From contig JBFJOO010000010.1 of NCBI GenBank assembly GCA_041617635.1, positions 1-64,000 on the forward strand: a stretch of DNA of 64,000 bases. The letters run 5' to 3'. Made by a program: the position numbers and the translations under genes. The notes beneath the pieces were generated by a model, which saw nothing but the letters and a program-made list of their open reading frames with translations, was not told the DNA's origin and did not search any database. Origin of the DNA: JAABRB01 sp041617635. Lineage in GTDB: Bacteria; Pseudomonadota; Gammaproteobacteria; Burkholderiales; SG8-39. Shown here one piece after another: positions 1 to 8,922 of the stretch. Numbering within the stretch: position 1 is the stretch's first letter; each line of letters begins with the position of its first letter.

Positions 1-1
1 C

Positions 2-121
2 GCGACGGGTACCTCGGTGCTCGGCGTATCGAGCTCCGCGCAGGGCGGCGTCGGCCTGGACACGATGGTGCAGCGGCTAGTGCAAAAATCCGTGTGGGAG
101 ATCGACAGCAAGCACAAGTAA
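2..121 (+). CDS. C-terminal end of a truncated gene, function unknown
   Basis: An open frame enters from the left edge and ends at a TAA at 119-121, giving the last 39 residues of a protein. The tail is Gly/Ser/Val-rich, then contains Leu-Asp-Thr-Met-Val-Gln-Arg-Leu-Val and ends in basic and polar residues. It lies on the same strand as the kinase that follows 91 nt later, so the two may share a transcript. Nothing in so short a piece identifies a family. Codon use resembles the neighbours, so it is probably a real gene end. Confidence 0.5.
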   Translation, partial: ATGTSVLGVSSSAQGGVGLDTMVQRLVQKSVWEIDSKHK

Positions 122-146
122 CCTCGCCAGGGAACGCATGACGCGC

Positions 147-169
147 GACGCCGGCCCGCTGCCGGCGTC
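147..169 (+). terminator. Perfect 9-bp hairpin between the partial gene and the kinase
   Basis: GACGCCGGC (147-155) and GCCGGCGTC (161-169) are perfect reverse complements with a 5-nt loop. The hairpin starts 26 nt after the stop of the first gene. No clear T-run follows, so it could be an attenuator or a terminator lacking the usual tail rather than a classical intrinsic terminator. Confidence 0.35.
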
Positions 170-212
170 GGCGTCTTGAGGCAAACGAGATCGACCGTGG
201 GGAGAGCGGCGC

Positions 213-2696
213 ATGAGTGATGCCACGAAGCTCGGCAAGTTCGAGGTTCGTCGTGAGATCGGCAAGGGCGCGATGGGCGTGGTCTACGAGGGCTACGACC
301 CGATGATCGAGCGGACCGTCGCGATCAAGACGATTCGCGCCGAGAACCTCCAGGGGGAGGATGCGCAGGAGCAGCTCGCGCGCTTCCGCCGCGAAGCGCA
401 GGCGGCGGGCAAGCTGACGCATCCGAACATCGTGTCGATCTACGACTTCGGCCTGGATGACAAGACGTACTACATCGCGATGGAGTTCGTGAAGGGGCGC
501 GAGCTCCAGGACATCCTCACTCAGAACGAGCGCTTCGGCGTCGCGGGCGTGGTGCAGATCATGACGCAGCTGCTTGAGGCGCTCGATTACTCGCACCGCA
601 ACGGGGTCGTCCACCGCGACATCAAGCCGGCGAACATCATCCTGCTCGAGGATGGAACCGTGAAGGTCGCCGACTTCGGCATCGCGCGCGTCGAGTCGTC
701 GAACCTGACCCAGGCGGGAATGGTGCTCGGCACGCCGAGCTACATGTCGCCCGAGCAGTTCATGGGGCAGACCGTGGACGGCCGGTCGGACATCTTCTCG
801 GCCGGCGTGATCCTCTACCAGCTCCTGACCGGAGAGAAGCCTTTCACCGGCTCCGTCACCACCATCATGCACAAGGTGCTGCAGGAGCAGCCCCTGCCGC
901 CGTCAACGTTGAACGTGCAGGTCCCGCGAGCATTCGACGCCGTCGTGCAGAAGGCGCTGGCGAAGCGTCCGGACGAGCGCTACCAGACCGGACGCGAGTT
1001 CACGGCCGCGATCAAGGGCGCAGCCGAGGCGGCCGGGAAAGCGTCGGCCACTTCGAGCGAGGCGACGGTCTTGGCCCGTGACACGACCCTGGTGGGCGAC
1101 ACGATCATTCAGCGGCCGAAGGGCGCCGACGCCACCGCTCGCACGCGGGCACCGGCAGGCGACGCAACCCAGCGAACCGTGAAGTTGGATGGACGCCAAT
1201 CCACGGCACCCGCGCCGTCGCCTGCGGCACGCCGCTCGCAGTGGCCGGCGATCGCCGTGTTCGGCGGTGTCGCCGTGGTCGCCGTCCTGGCCGCCGTGAT
1301 GCTGCTCGTGAACCGGGACAAGGCGCCCGGCGAGACCGCGACGGCGTCCTTGACGACGACACCGGCGACGCCACCCGCGGCACCCGCCGGAGTGCCCGCG
1401 TCGACGGCACCAGCGACCACCACGGCCGCCGCGGCGCCGACTCCGTCCGCGGCAGCGCCGAGCGCACCGACGCCACCGCCGGCGCCGGCCGTCGCTGCAA
1501 CGCCGACGGCGCCGCCGGGGACGGTGGTCGTCACGGCGCTCGGCCTCGCCGATCCGACGGATGCGCGCTACAAGGGCGATCAGGGCGCCCTGCAATCCGC
1601 GGTACGCGCCGATACGCGCAGCCAGCTCGTGGAGAAGGCACTCGGGCTCTACGTCCAGCAGGCGTCGCTTTCCAAGCATTACGACAAGGTTCGGGATACG
1701 CTGCTCGCCCGCAGCGGCGACTACATCGTCTCGATGATGAACGAATCGGCGCCGCAGATCGGGAAGGACGGGCTCATGTTCATCACGGCCCAGGCGACGG
1801 TGAAGTCGCGCGAGCTGCAGAAGTCCTTGAACCAGATGTCACGCGAGGAGCGGATCGAGTTCATCCGCACCAGCGGCGACCCCAAGATCTCGGTGCGGGT
1901 GGCGACCCGCGATGCCGATCGCCCGGACGGCCCGGCGCAGCCCTCGGCGATCGCCGAGAACATGCTCAAGGAACGCATCAAGACTTTCGGCTTTCGGACC
2001 TGGTCGGACGATGCGGGCGCCGCGAAATCCGACTTCGCGGTCGTCGGCGAGGCGCGCATCAAGAAGCTGTCGGCAAAGCTGCAGGCGTCGGGACTGACCA
2101 TCACCAAGTTCACCCTCACGTCGTGGACGGTGAAGTGCATCGACCGAGAGAGCGGCGAGGAGATCTACTTCAACAACACGCTGCCCAAGGGGGTCGGCAG
2201 CTGGGCGAGCGAGGAGGAGGCGCTGCGCGAGATCGGCAACAAGCTCGCCGATGAATTTTCGCGCGACTTCTTCCTACAGCACTTCGGGGTGAGCAGCCAG
2301 AAAGTCGTCCTCAAGCTCTCCGGCGTGACCGACGCCCGGACGGCGGAGCTGTTCGGGCGCGAGCTGATCAGCCTCGGGACGGTGCTCTGGAGCGCCGCGC
2401 GGCCGGGCGCGTCGCCGCGCACCTTCGACTTGCAGCTCGCCGGCGGTGGAGCGCTGCAGGATCTGGTTGCCGAGAGCATCCTCAAACCGATCAACGGCAA
2501 GCTCGGCAAGGCATGTTTCAGCCTCGGCGCGAGCGTCGGCGACGAGGTCACGGTCACGCGTGATCCGGCGTGCACCGAAGCGAGCGTCGTGCAGCAGCTG
2601 GAGAGCGCGCCGCCCGCGGGACTTTACGAGGCGCCGCCGGCGCGGCAGCGCTCGGTGGTCAAGAACCCCGAGACGCTGAAGAAGCTAACGATTTGA
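213..2696 (+). CDS. Transmembrane Ser/Thr protein kinase with large extracytoplasmic domain
   Basis: This 827-residue protein has an N-terminal Hanks-type kinase domain (about 10-270). It keeps the Gly-rich loop GKGAMG (17-22), the VAIK lysine (K39), HRDIKPAN (D136, N141) and DFG (D154), so it should be active. An Ala/Pro/Thr-rich juxtamembrane stretch leads to one membrane segment at about 343-366 and a second Ala/Pro/Thr linker. The roughly 390-residue C-terminal part should be periplasmic. It begins with a pattern resembling the FlgT/LPP20 fold (a G-x-G-x-A-D-P turn, then a helix of the ALGLYV type). There are no PASTA repeats. GGGGAGAG lies about 9 nt before the ATG. It converges on an FHA-domain cyclase gene, and FHA domains bind phosphothreonine, so that protein is a plausible target. 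Confidence 0.9.
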   Translation: MSDATKLGKFEVRREIGKGAMGVVYEGYDPMIERTVAIKTIRAENLQGEDAQEQLARFRREAQAAGKLTHPNIVSIYDFGLDDKTYYIAMEFVKGRELQDILTQNERFGVAGVVQIMTQLLEALDYSHRNGVVHRDIKPANIILLEDGTVKVADFGIARVESSNLTQAGMVLGTPSYMSPEQFMGQTVDGRSDIFSAGVILYQLLTGEKPFTGSVTTIMHKVLQEQPLPPSTLNVQVPRAFDAVVQKALAKRPDERYQTGREFTAAIKGAAEAAGKASATSSEATVLARDTTLVGDTIIQRPKGADATARTRAPAGDATQRTVKLDGRQSTAPAPSPAARRSQWPAIAVFGGVAVVAVLAAVMLLVNRDKAPGETATASLTTTPATPPAAPAGVPASTAPATTTAAAAPTPSAAAPSAPTPPPAPAVAATPTAPPGTVVVTALGLADPTDARYKGDQGALQSAVRADTRSQLVEKALGLYVQQASLSKHYDKVRDTLLARSGDYIVSMMNESAPQIGKDGLMFITAQATVKSRELQKSLNQMSREERIEFIRTSGDPKISVRVATRDADRPDGPAQPSAIAENMLKERIKTFGFRTWSDDAGAAKSDFAVVGEARIKKLSAKLQASGLTITKFTLTSWTVKCIDRESGEEIYFNNTLPKGVGSWASEEEALREIGNKLADEFSRDFFLQHFGVSSQKVVLKLSGVTDARTAELFGRELISLGTVLWSAARPGASPRTFDLQLAGGGALQDLVAESILKPINGKLGKACFSLGASVGDEVTVTRDPACTEASVVQQLESAPPAGLYEAPPARQRSVVKNPETLKKLTI

Positions 2697-2699
2697 GGC

Positions 2700-2719
2700 C
2701 GCGCGGGACGGCCCGCGCG
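2700..2719. terminator. GC-rich hairpin between convergent genes
   Basis: CGCGCGGG (2700-2707) and CCCGCGCG (2712-2719) form an 8-bp stem with a 4-nt loop in the 45-nt space between the kinase stop and the convergent cyclase stop. The symmetry would allow it to act on both strands. There is no T-run, so assignment as a terminator is tentative. Confidence 0.4.
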
Positions 2720-2741
2720 CGCCGCTCCGGGCGCAAGCGTT

Positions 2742-3647
2742 CTATTCCGTCTTGGGCCGGACTTCGCTGACGAAGGTCACCAGCTCGGCGTCGGGTGCGC
2801 TGTTGGAGTGCCCGAAGCTCATCGTGCCGCGACCGCGCAGCAGCACCTGGTCGCGGCGAACAACCGTTTCCACGTCGCCTTCGAGCGTGACGTAGGTGCC
2901 GTTGGTGCTCAGGTCGACATAGTAGAACCGGTCCGCCCGCCGCTCGATGCGCCCGTGCAGGCGCGACGCCATCTTGTCCGTGATCGAGATGTGGTGGATC
3001 GCGTCGCGCCCGATCTGCACGTTCGGCAGCTTGTCGTCCATCACCAGCGTGCGCGCGCCGTGGCTCAGGCGCAGGACGGACTCGACCTTGGCCGGACCGC
3101 GATTGGACGCCAGCATCGTCAGATCGTCGCCCGTCTGCCACAGCACTTCGCAGACCTCCACCTCCGATTGCTTGCCCTTCACCGCGAGCGCCGCCAGCCT
3201 CCGCGTGCTCTCGCGCAGCATCGCCGACAGCGTCGCCACCGCGTCGCCGGTGGTGATGATCTGGCCCGCTTTGGCGAACCCCGCCATGCGCGCCGCGGTG
3301 TTCACGGCGTCGCCGAAATAGTCGCCGTTCTCCGCGAGCACCTCGCCGACCTGGAAGCCGATGCGGATCGCGAGCTGCACGTCGCCGAGCGGGGGCAGCG
3401 CCGTGATCCGGGTCTGCATGTCGCTCGCCGCCTGCAGCGCCGCGTCCCCGTCGGGGAAAACGGCCATGACCTCGTCGCCGATCGTCTTGACGACGCTGCC
3501 CCGGTAGGCGGCGACGGACCGCCTCATGATGTCGATGGCCGACTCGACCGCCGCAAGCGCGGCGCGATCGCCGAGCTTCTCGTACAGCGTCGTACTGCCG
3601 CTCACATCCGCGAAGAGGACGGCCAGGTTCCGTGCGCTTGAAGTCAT
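2742..3647 (-). CDS. Class III adenylate/guanylate cyclase with C-terminal FHA domain
   Basis: The 301-residue cytoplasmic protein has a class III cyclase domain (about 8-170) with both metal-binding aspartates (D14 in LFADVSG, D58 in KTIGDE) and the transition-state pair N116/R120 (VNTAAR). It should therefore make cyclic nucleotide from NTP. The C-terminal FHA domain (about 195-290) shows IGRD, SRLHG and the LSTNGTYV loop, so it should read phosphothreonine. I chose the ATG at 3647 because the domain starts immediately after it. The frame stays open upstream, but only as antisense noise in the antiporter gene. Being convergent with the Ser/Thr kinase suggests kinase-to-cyclase signalling. 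Confidence 0.88.
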   Translation of the reverse strand: MTSSARNLAVLFADVSGSTTLYEKLGDRAALAAVESAIDIMRRSVAAYRGSVVKTIGDEVMAVFPDGDAALQAASDMQTRITALPPLGDVQLAIRIGFQVGEVLAENGDYFGDAVNTAARMAGFAKAGQIITTGDAVATLSAMLRESTRRLAALAVKGKQSEVEVCEVLWQTGDDLTMLASNRGPAKVESVLRLSHGARTLVMDDKLPNVQIGRDAIHHISITDKMASRLHGRIERRADRFYYVDLSTNGTYVTLEGDVETVVRRDQVLLRGRGTMSFGHSNSAPDAELVTFVSEVRPKTE

Positions 3648-3754
3648 TCGAGGCGTGTGTTCTCGTTGATTTCCCGTAGGATAGCGCCAGATCGGGTTCC
3701 GTACGCAATTCTGCTCAACTGCGCACTGTCGAGAATTACTACAGCCGGCCTGGC

Positions 3755-5593
3755 CTAGGCGCTCGCGGCCGGAGCGCCGGCGGCCGCTTCGAACTCGGCG
3801 GGCAGCGGATCGACCCCGGCGTCGACCAGCGCGATCACCGACCACTCGGGGCCCGGCTCGAATTTCGCGCCGGTGGCGAACACTTCGACGCGCCCCTTCG
3901 GATCGAGCGCGAAGAGCGGAACGGCGCGGTCCGCGTACTGCTCGCGATACGCGCTCATCCCGAAAGTCTCGGTCAACCGCGTTGTGCGCAACTCCGCTCC
4001 GCGTGCCAGTCGTCCGGTCAAACCAGTGTAGCTTGCCTCCTCGCCGAACGCGTCCCGCCCCGACGAAACCGCGGTTGCTCGGCCCTCCGCGCCGGAGCGG
4101 ACCTTCAGCGCATAGACGTTGCGCGGCTCGAAGTCGCGCCGGTAGCGCGCGCAAGCGAGCTCGTTCAGGTGCGTGTCGGGGGTGAGCGCGAGCAGGCGTC
4201 CGAGCCCCGCAAGGTCCAGATAAAGCTCGGCGTGCTCCGATAGCGGATTGCCGAAATAGGCGCGTAAGCCGTCCATGCGGGCGCGGCTGACGTTGTCCCA
4301 TTGCCCGTCGGCGAGCAGCACGGGAATCTTCTTCTGCGCGAGCGCCCGCGCCATCGCACGGGCGAGCGGATGCGCGCCGACCATGAGGAAGCCCACCGGT
4401 TCCGGCTCGGCGACCTTCAAAGCGCGGGCCAGCGGCCCGGCGGTAACGCTCTGCAGCACGACGGTGCCGATGATCACCACGAACGTCAGCGGAACGAGCA
4501 GCTCCGCCTGGGCGAAACCGCGGCTCTCGAGCTGCAGCGCAAAGAGCGCGGACACCGCCGCCGCCACGATTCCGCGCGGCGCGATCCAGGCGAGCAGCGC
4601 GCGCTCGCGCCATTTCAGCGCCGACCCCCACGTGCCGATCAGCACCTGCAACGGCCGCGCGACGAACTGCACGACCGCGAGCACCTGCAGCGACACCCAG
4701 CCGAGCTCCCTGAGCCGGGCGAGATCTAGCGACGCGGCGAGCAGAACGAAGAGCCCGCCGATGAGGAGCAGGCTCAGATTCTCCTTGAACTCCAGAATCT
4801 CCTCGACCGGCACCCACTTGCGGTTGGCGAGGAAGATTCCCATAACGGTCACCGCCAAGAGCCCGGATTCCCCCGCCACGGCGTTCGATATCGCGAACAC
4901 CGCGAACACCGCGGTGAGCGTGGCCACGTTGAACAGGAACCCGGGGATCCAGTCGTGCCGCAACGCTTCGCCGAGCGCGTAGCCGGCCGCGACGCCGAGC
5001 GCCGTGCCCACCACCACGAGCTTCAGGAAGGTCAACAGTGTCTGGCCGAGCGCATCGCTCACTCCCGCGGAGACGATGAATTCGAACACGAGGACGGCCA
5101 GCAGCGCGCCCACCGGATCGATGACGATGCCTTCCCAGCGCAGGATGTTCGCGATGCGCGCGGTCGGCCGGACGGTACGCAGCATCGGAACGATCACCGT
5201 CGGCCCGGTGACCACGAGGATCCCGCCGAACAGCGCCGCCATCTCCCACGAAAAGCCCGCGAGCCAGCGCGCCGCGAGTGCGAGCGCCGCCCAGGTCGCG
5301 AGCATTCCGGTCGTGACCATGCGTCGGACCACGGTTTCGAGGCCGCGGATATCGGAGAACTTCAGCGTGAGCGAGCCCTCGAAGAGAATCACCGCGACGC
5401 CGAGCGACACGAAGGGGAACAGGAGATCGCCGAAGAGCTCTGCCGGCCGCACCCAGCCTGCCACCGGTCCGGCGACGATTCCGGCGAGGAGCAGAAAGAG
5501 AATCGCCGGCAATCGCACGCGCCAGGCGAGCCACTGGCAGACGGCGGCGAGACCACCAATCACTGCAATCGCAATGACTGCGTGCTCGGTCAC
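3755..5593 (-). CDS. CPA1-type cation:proton antiporter with C-terminal TrkA-like domain
   Basis: This 612-residue protein begins with about 12 hydrophobic segments (roughly 1-390) typical of monovalent cation:proton antiporters, including the LLLAGIVAGP turn near residue 40 and an ILFEGSL helix near 70. After the membrane part comes a soluble region (about 400-590) with a nucleotide-binding-like start (GFLMVGAHPLARAMARAL), resembling the RCK/TrkA-N domains that gate such transporters. It acts in the inner membrane in Na+/K+ and pH homeostasis. The start is GTG at 5593. It lies 107 bp upstream of the FHA-cyclase on the same strand and may be co-transcribed with it. Ion specificity cannot be read from the sequence. 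Confidence 0.85.
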   Translation of the reverse strand: MTEHAVIAIAVIGGLAAVCQWLAWRVRLPAILFLLLAGIVAGPVAGWVRPAELFGDLLFPFVSLGVAVILFEGSLTLKFSDIRGLETVVRRMVTTGMLATWAALALAARWLAGFSWEMAALFGGILVVTGPTVIVPMLRTVRPTARIANILRWEGIVIDPVGALLAVLVFEFIVSAGVSDALGQTLLTFLKLVVVGTALGVAAGYALGEALRHDWIPGFLFNVATLTAVFAVFAISNAVAGESGLLAVTVMGIFLANRKWVPVEEILEFKENLSLLLIGGLFVLLAASLDLARLRELGWVSLQVLAVVQFVARPLQVLIGTWGSALKWRERALLAWIAPRGIVAAAVSALFALQLESRGFAQAELLVPLTFVVIIGTVVLQSVTAGPLARALKVAEPEPVGFLMVGAHPLARAMARALAQKKIPVLLADGQWDNVSRARMDGLRAYFGNPLSEHAELYLDLAGLGRLLALTPDTHLNELACARYRRDFEPRNVYALKVRSGAEGRATAVSSGRDAFGEEASYTGLTGRLARGAELRTTRLTETFGMSAYREQYADRAVPLFALDPKGRVEVFATGAKFEPGPEWSVIALVDAGVDPLPAEFEAAAGAPAASA

Positions 5594-5711
5594 TTCAGCT
5601 TCCGCATGGAGTTACGCGATTGCGACAGGTGCTGCGGGATCCGAAACATGCTTGGTCAGCGCACGCTCAGGTTAGCCGCGGCGAACGTCGTTGCTGCGGA
5701 GAAAATCATAC

Positions 5712-5759
5712 ATTAGCGGCCTCACGCATGCGCCTCCCGACGCTAATAATGAGTATTAG
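5712..5759. promoter_or_regulatory. Nested AT-rich inverted repeats upstream of the GAF-cyclase
   Basis: ATTAGCG (5712-5718) pairs with CGCTAAT (5741-5747). The overlapping CTAATA (5743-5748) pairs with TATTAG (5754-5759). This AT-rich island stands out in GC-rich DNA and lies 40-90 bp before the ATG at 5800. It looks like an operator and/or part of a promoter. No clean -35/-10 pair can be assigned with confidence. Confidence 0.4.
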
Positions 5760-5799
5760 AATGGGTCCAGGAACCAATCGATAGATGCACGGAGACTGA

Positions 5800-6990
5800 A
5801 TGGAAGCACCACCCGTCCCTGCAGATGAAGACGAACGGATCGAAGAACTGCGCGCGTATCATGTTCTCGACACGGGAGCAGAAGCCGAATACGACGACTT
5901 GGTCCAACTGGCTTCGCACATCTGCGGCACGCCGATTGCCCTGATTTCGCTGATCGACACGCAACGGCAATTCTTCAAATCGCGTATCGGGTTGGAGGTC
6001 ACGGAAACGCCACGCGACGTGGCTTTTTGCGCACATGCCATCATGCAGCCGGAGCTCATGGTCGTGCCGGATGCCGTGGCCGACGCGCGTTTCGCCGACA
6101 ACCCCCTGGTGACCTCCGATCCCAAGATACGATTTTATGCCGGCACCCCGCTGGCGACGCCCAGCGGTCATTCGATGGGAACGCTGTGCGTGATCGACCG
6201 CGTTCCGCGCACGCTGACCGAATCGCAGCGCGAGGCATTGCAGATACTCGGCAGGCAGGTCGTGACATTGCTGCAGCTGCGCCGGGCCAAACACGAAGCG
6301 GAGCGTGCGAGTAAAGCCCAAAGCGATCTGCTGGCGCATCTGCGCGCCGAACAGGAACGCTCGGAACGCCTGCTGCAGAGCCTGTTCCCCAAGGCAATCG
6401 CAGACCGATTGAGAAACGAGCCGTCAGATTGGATCGCCGAGGAGTATCCGGACGTCACGATTCTCTTCACCCACGTGAATGATTTCTGGCATGTGGCGGG
6501 TTCGCGGCCACCCCAGCAATTCATCGAACTGCTGAATCAGGTGTTCTCGCTGTTCGATCGCCTCGCCGACCAGCATGGCGTTCAGAAAATCAAGACCATC
6601 GGCGACACATACATGGCCGTCTGCGGACTTCCTGATCCGCGACCGGATCACGCTGTGGCCATTGCCGAGTTGGCGCTGAGCATGCAACGTGAGATCGCAA
6701 CGATCGGAACCGGCGCGCGCGAGCCGTTCAGCGTGCGAATTGGGGTCAACACCGGACCGGCAATCGCCGGGGTCGTGGGCGTCAAGAAGCTCGCTTACGA
6801 CCTGTGGGGTCCGGCAGTCAACCTGGCAAACCAGATGGAGACCTCCGGTGTCGCAGGCGGTATACAAGTCAGCTCGACGACCTATGAGCTCCTCGCGGAC
6901 CAATACATCTTCGAGCCGCGCGGGGAATTCTATGTCCAGGGGCAAGGTGAAATCGCCACCTACATGCTCATGGGGCGCCGCGCTGCGTGA
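5800..6990 (+). CDS. GAF-domain protein with degenerate class III cyclase domain
   Basis: The 396-residue soluble protein has an N-terminal GAF sensor domain (about 15-170, with the FFKSRIGL and CAHAI motifs typical of GAF-containing cyclases), a short coiled helix (about 170-205), then a class III cyclase domain (about 215-392). The second metal aspartate (D269, KTIGD) and the adenine-type specificity residues appear kept. The first metal aspartate is replaced by H225 (LFTHVNDF), and the catalytic arginine by Q345 (VNLANQME). It may therefore be inactive or act as a regulatory subunit. GGAG sits 7 nt before the ATG. Its 3' end overlaps the convergent TPR lipoprotein gene by 23 bp. Confidence 0.88.
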   Translation: MEAPPVPADEDERIEELRAYHVLDTGAEAEYDDLVQLASHICGTPIALISLIDTQRQFFKSRIGLEVTETPRDVAFCAHAIMQPELMVVPDAVADARFADNPLVTSDPKIRFYAGTPLATPSGHSMGTLCVIDRVPRTLTESQREALQILGRQVVTLLQLRRAKHEAERASKAQSDLLAHLRAEQERSERLLQSLFPKAIADRLRNEPSDWIAEEYPDVTILFTHVNDFWHVAGSRPPQQFIELLNQVFSLFDRLADQHGVQKIKTIGDTYMAVCGLPDPRPDHAVAIAELALSMQREIATIGTGAREPFSVRIGVNTGPAIAGVVGVKKLAYDLWGPAVNLANQMETSGVAGGIQVSSTTYELLADQYIFEPRGEFYVQGQGEIATYMLMGRRAA

Positions 6991-7906
6991 TTTTCTCCAG
7001 CAGCAGCTGAGCTCGGGTGCGGGCGTCCTCGTCGCCGGCCTTCTCCGCCGCAGATAAACTGGAAGCGAGGAGCGCTTTCGCCGCGCCGACGTCGCCCTGC
7101 TCGCTCAGACTTCGGGCCGCGAGAAATAGGCGATCTGCGGCCAACGCCGGGCGTCCGGCCGACACGTAAGCCGCGGCGGCTCGCGCGAGCGCGTGGCTCA
7201 TGTCTCGATAGCGATGCGCGTTCCGCAGCAGTTCCGCTTCCGCGTCGAACCGCCCTGCTGCGACGTCCATCTTTCCTTCCAACCGGGCGATCGTGCCCTC
7301 GAGCTTTGCCACGTCCGCGCGAATCGATGGCGTGAGCTCCGCACTCGAAGACGAGACAAGCGCTTCGATTGACGCTGATTCGGATCTTGCCGACGCTAGA
7401 TCGCCCACGTCGCAGGATACTTGTCCGCGAAGGATGCGCGCCTGAAGACGCAGGTTGAAAGCCGCTTTGGAAGCAATGACTTCATTCGCCAGCGCGATCG
7501 CCTCCGGCAGGCGCTCGCGCAAATAGGCCACCTTCGCACGGAGGAGCCGGATGTCGAGCGTGTCGGATCGTGCGCGGATGGCGTCGTACTCGGCTTGACG
7601 AAGCAGTTGGTCGGCCGCCTCGTAGCGCTGGAGGCCGATCTCGGACAGCGCGAGGTTGTACGCAGCATCAGCGGCCATATCGGCGGAATTGATCGCCTGG
7701 GCCCGCGCAAGTGCTCGACGGTAGAGAACTTGCGCTTGCGAGTAATCGCCTCGCTCGTATGCCAATCGTGCCGCGGACGAGGCCTGCACCGCCTGACTGT
7801 CGCCGGCCGACTCGATGTGCTGGGTGCCGGGCGCAGCGCAGGAGGCGCATACGCCGAGGAGGGTGGCCGAAAGGCCGCAGATCGCGGCCCTTCGAAGGGA
7901 CATCAT
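6968..7906 (-). CDS. TPR-containing lipoprotein of the MCE operon
   Basis: The 312-residue protein has a Sec signal with a hydrophobic core and a cysteine cluster (VCASC, about residues 19-23) that looks like a lipoprotein cleavage site. The rest is a series of Ala-rich helix pairs (AYERGDYSQAQVLYRRAL, AYNLALSEIGLQRYEAAD, AAYVSAGRPALAADRLF) typical of tetratricopeptide repeats. Its start overlaps the stop of the MCE gene by 4 nt (ATGA), so they are translationally linked. In comparable Pqi/Let-type operons the last gene is a lipoprotein that contacts the outer membrane, and this one may fill that role. The final 23 bp overlap the convergent GAF-cyclase gene. Confidence 0.75.
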   Translation of the reverse strand: MMSLRRAAICGLSATLLGVCASCAAPGTQHIESAGDSQAVQASSAARLAYERGDYSQAQVLYRRALARAQAINSADMAADAAYNLALSEIGLQRYEAADQLLRQAEYDAIRARSDTLDIRLLRAKVAYLRERLPEAIALANEVIASKAAFNLRLQARILRGQVSCDVGDLASARSESASIEALVSSSSAELTPSIRADVAKLEGTIARLEGKMDVAAGRFDAEAELLRNAHRYRDMSHALARAAAAYVSAGRPALAADRLFLAARSLSEQGDVGAAKALLASSLSAAEKAGDEDARTRAQLLLEKITQRGAP

Positions 7907-8919
7907 CGGTCGGTACCCACGCGCTCGCCGCTCAAGCGCATGTCAGTCCGCGGGGGATCCAGGTTGCCGCTCACGAGCCAGGACCGTTGCACGGCTTCGG
8001 TGAGGCGTTGAATCTGATGCAGGGTCTCCTGAGTCTGGAGCAGCACACCAGGAACAGCATCGACGGCAAGCTTAACCGACTTCTCCAATTCCGGCACCGC
8101 AGTCGCAAAGCGCCGCGCCTCGACAGACGACGCGCGGAGATTTTTCATGCTTTCCTCCATGTCAACGCCAATCTGCGGAAGACGGTCGGCGAGCCTCCGC
8201 GCGCCCAGGAGGGTAGCGTGCAGCTCGTCGATAGAAGCGTTGAGTTTGGGTAAAGCCACCCGCAGCTCGGCGGCAGGCTTTGGATCGAACAGCAGCATGC
8301 CCGCCAGGCCTTCGCCTCTTTCCAGCGCCGTTCCCACCCGATTCAGATGCCCAAGGGCCTGCGCAACTTCTCCCTGCTGTCCGCGTAGCTCCGTCGCAAG
8401 ACTGCTGTATTCTGCGATCGCGCTGCGCAACTCCTTGATCGCCGGCAACGCTTCCTCGCGGATGGCGGCCAGCGTCTCCTCCATCAACTGAGTCGGCGCC
8501 TTGTCGGCCACGCTTTCCAAGAAAGCGCCGCGCGCGGGCAACGGCTCACCATAGCCGCGCGTGATCTCGATGGACGCATCACCGATGCCGAGCGGCTTGC
8601 GAATGATCGCGCGCGAGTCTTCGCGGACGAACCGGATGAAGTTGCCGCGAATACTCACCTCCGCTTCCATCTCGCCGTCCTTGGTCACGAAAATATCCTC
8701 CACGGATCCGACCACTGAGCCGAGGATCTGAACGTCCCCGCCGTTGCGCAATCCAAGCGAGCCCTCCGGCGGCAAGTGAATCGCGATCGTTCGCGCAGGC
8801 GTGAACCACCGTTGCGTCCTGGGACCCAGCAGCGCCGCCGCCAGCGCGATCACCACGGCCAGTAGAACGAAAAGGCCGACGATTTCGTTCACTCGCCTGA
8901 CTCTCAAAGGTTTGGGCAT
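7903..8919 (-). CDS. MlaD/MCE-domain substrate-binding protein
   Basis: The 338-residue protein has one N-terminal membrane helix (about 13-31, RVNEIVGLFVLLAVVIALAA), followed by an MCE domain (about 40-120) with the characteristic GSLGLRNGGDVQILGSVVGSV and KPLGIGDASIEI blocks. A long helical tail (about 140-330) could form the channel seen in MCE hexamers. It would sit in the inner membrane with the MCE ring in the periplasm and carry phospholipid or another hydrophobic substrate. It is 3 nt downstream of the ABC subunit gene and overlaps the TPR lipoprotein gene by 4 nt. Confidence 0.88.
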   Translation of the reverse strand: MPKPLRVRRVNEIVGLFVLLAVVIALAAALLGPRTQRWFTPARTIAIHLPPEGSLGLRNGGDVQILGSVVGSVEDIFVTKDGEMEAEVSIRGNFIRFVREDSRAIIRKPLGIGDASIEITRGYGEPLPARGAFLESVADKAPTQLMEETLAAIREEALPAIKELRSAIAEYSSLATELRGQQGEVAQALGHLNRVGTALERGEGLAGMLLFDPKPAAELRVALPKLNASIDELHATLLGARRLADRLPQIGVDMEESMKNLRASSVEARRFATAVPELEKSVKLAVDAVPGVLLQTQETLHQIQRLTEAVQRSWLVSGNLDPPRTDMRLSGERVGTDR

Positions 8920-8922
8920 GAT

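Noticed and set aside
3648..5534. In-frame upstream extension of the FHA-cyclase through the antiporter gene
   Set aside because: The extension is Arg-rich noise in another frame of the antiporter gene. The cyclase domain begins directly after the ATG at 3647.
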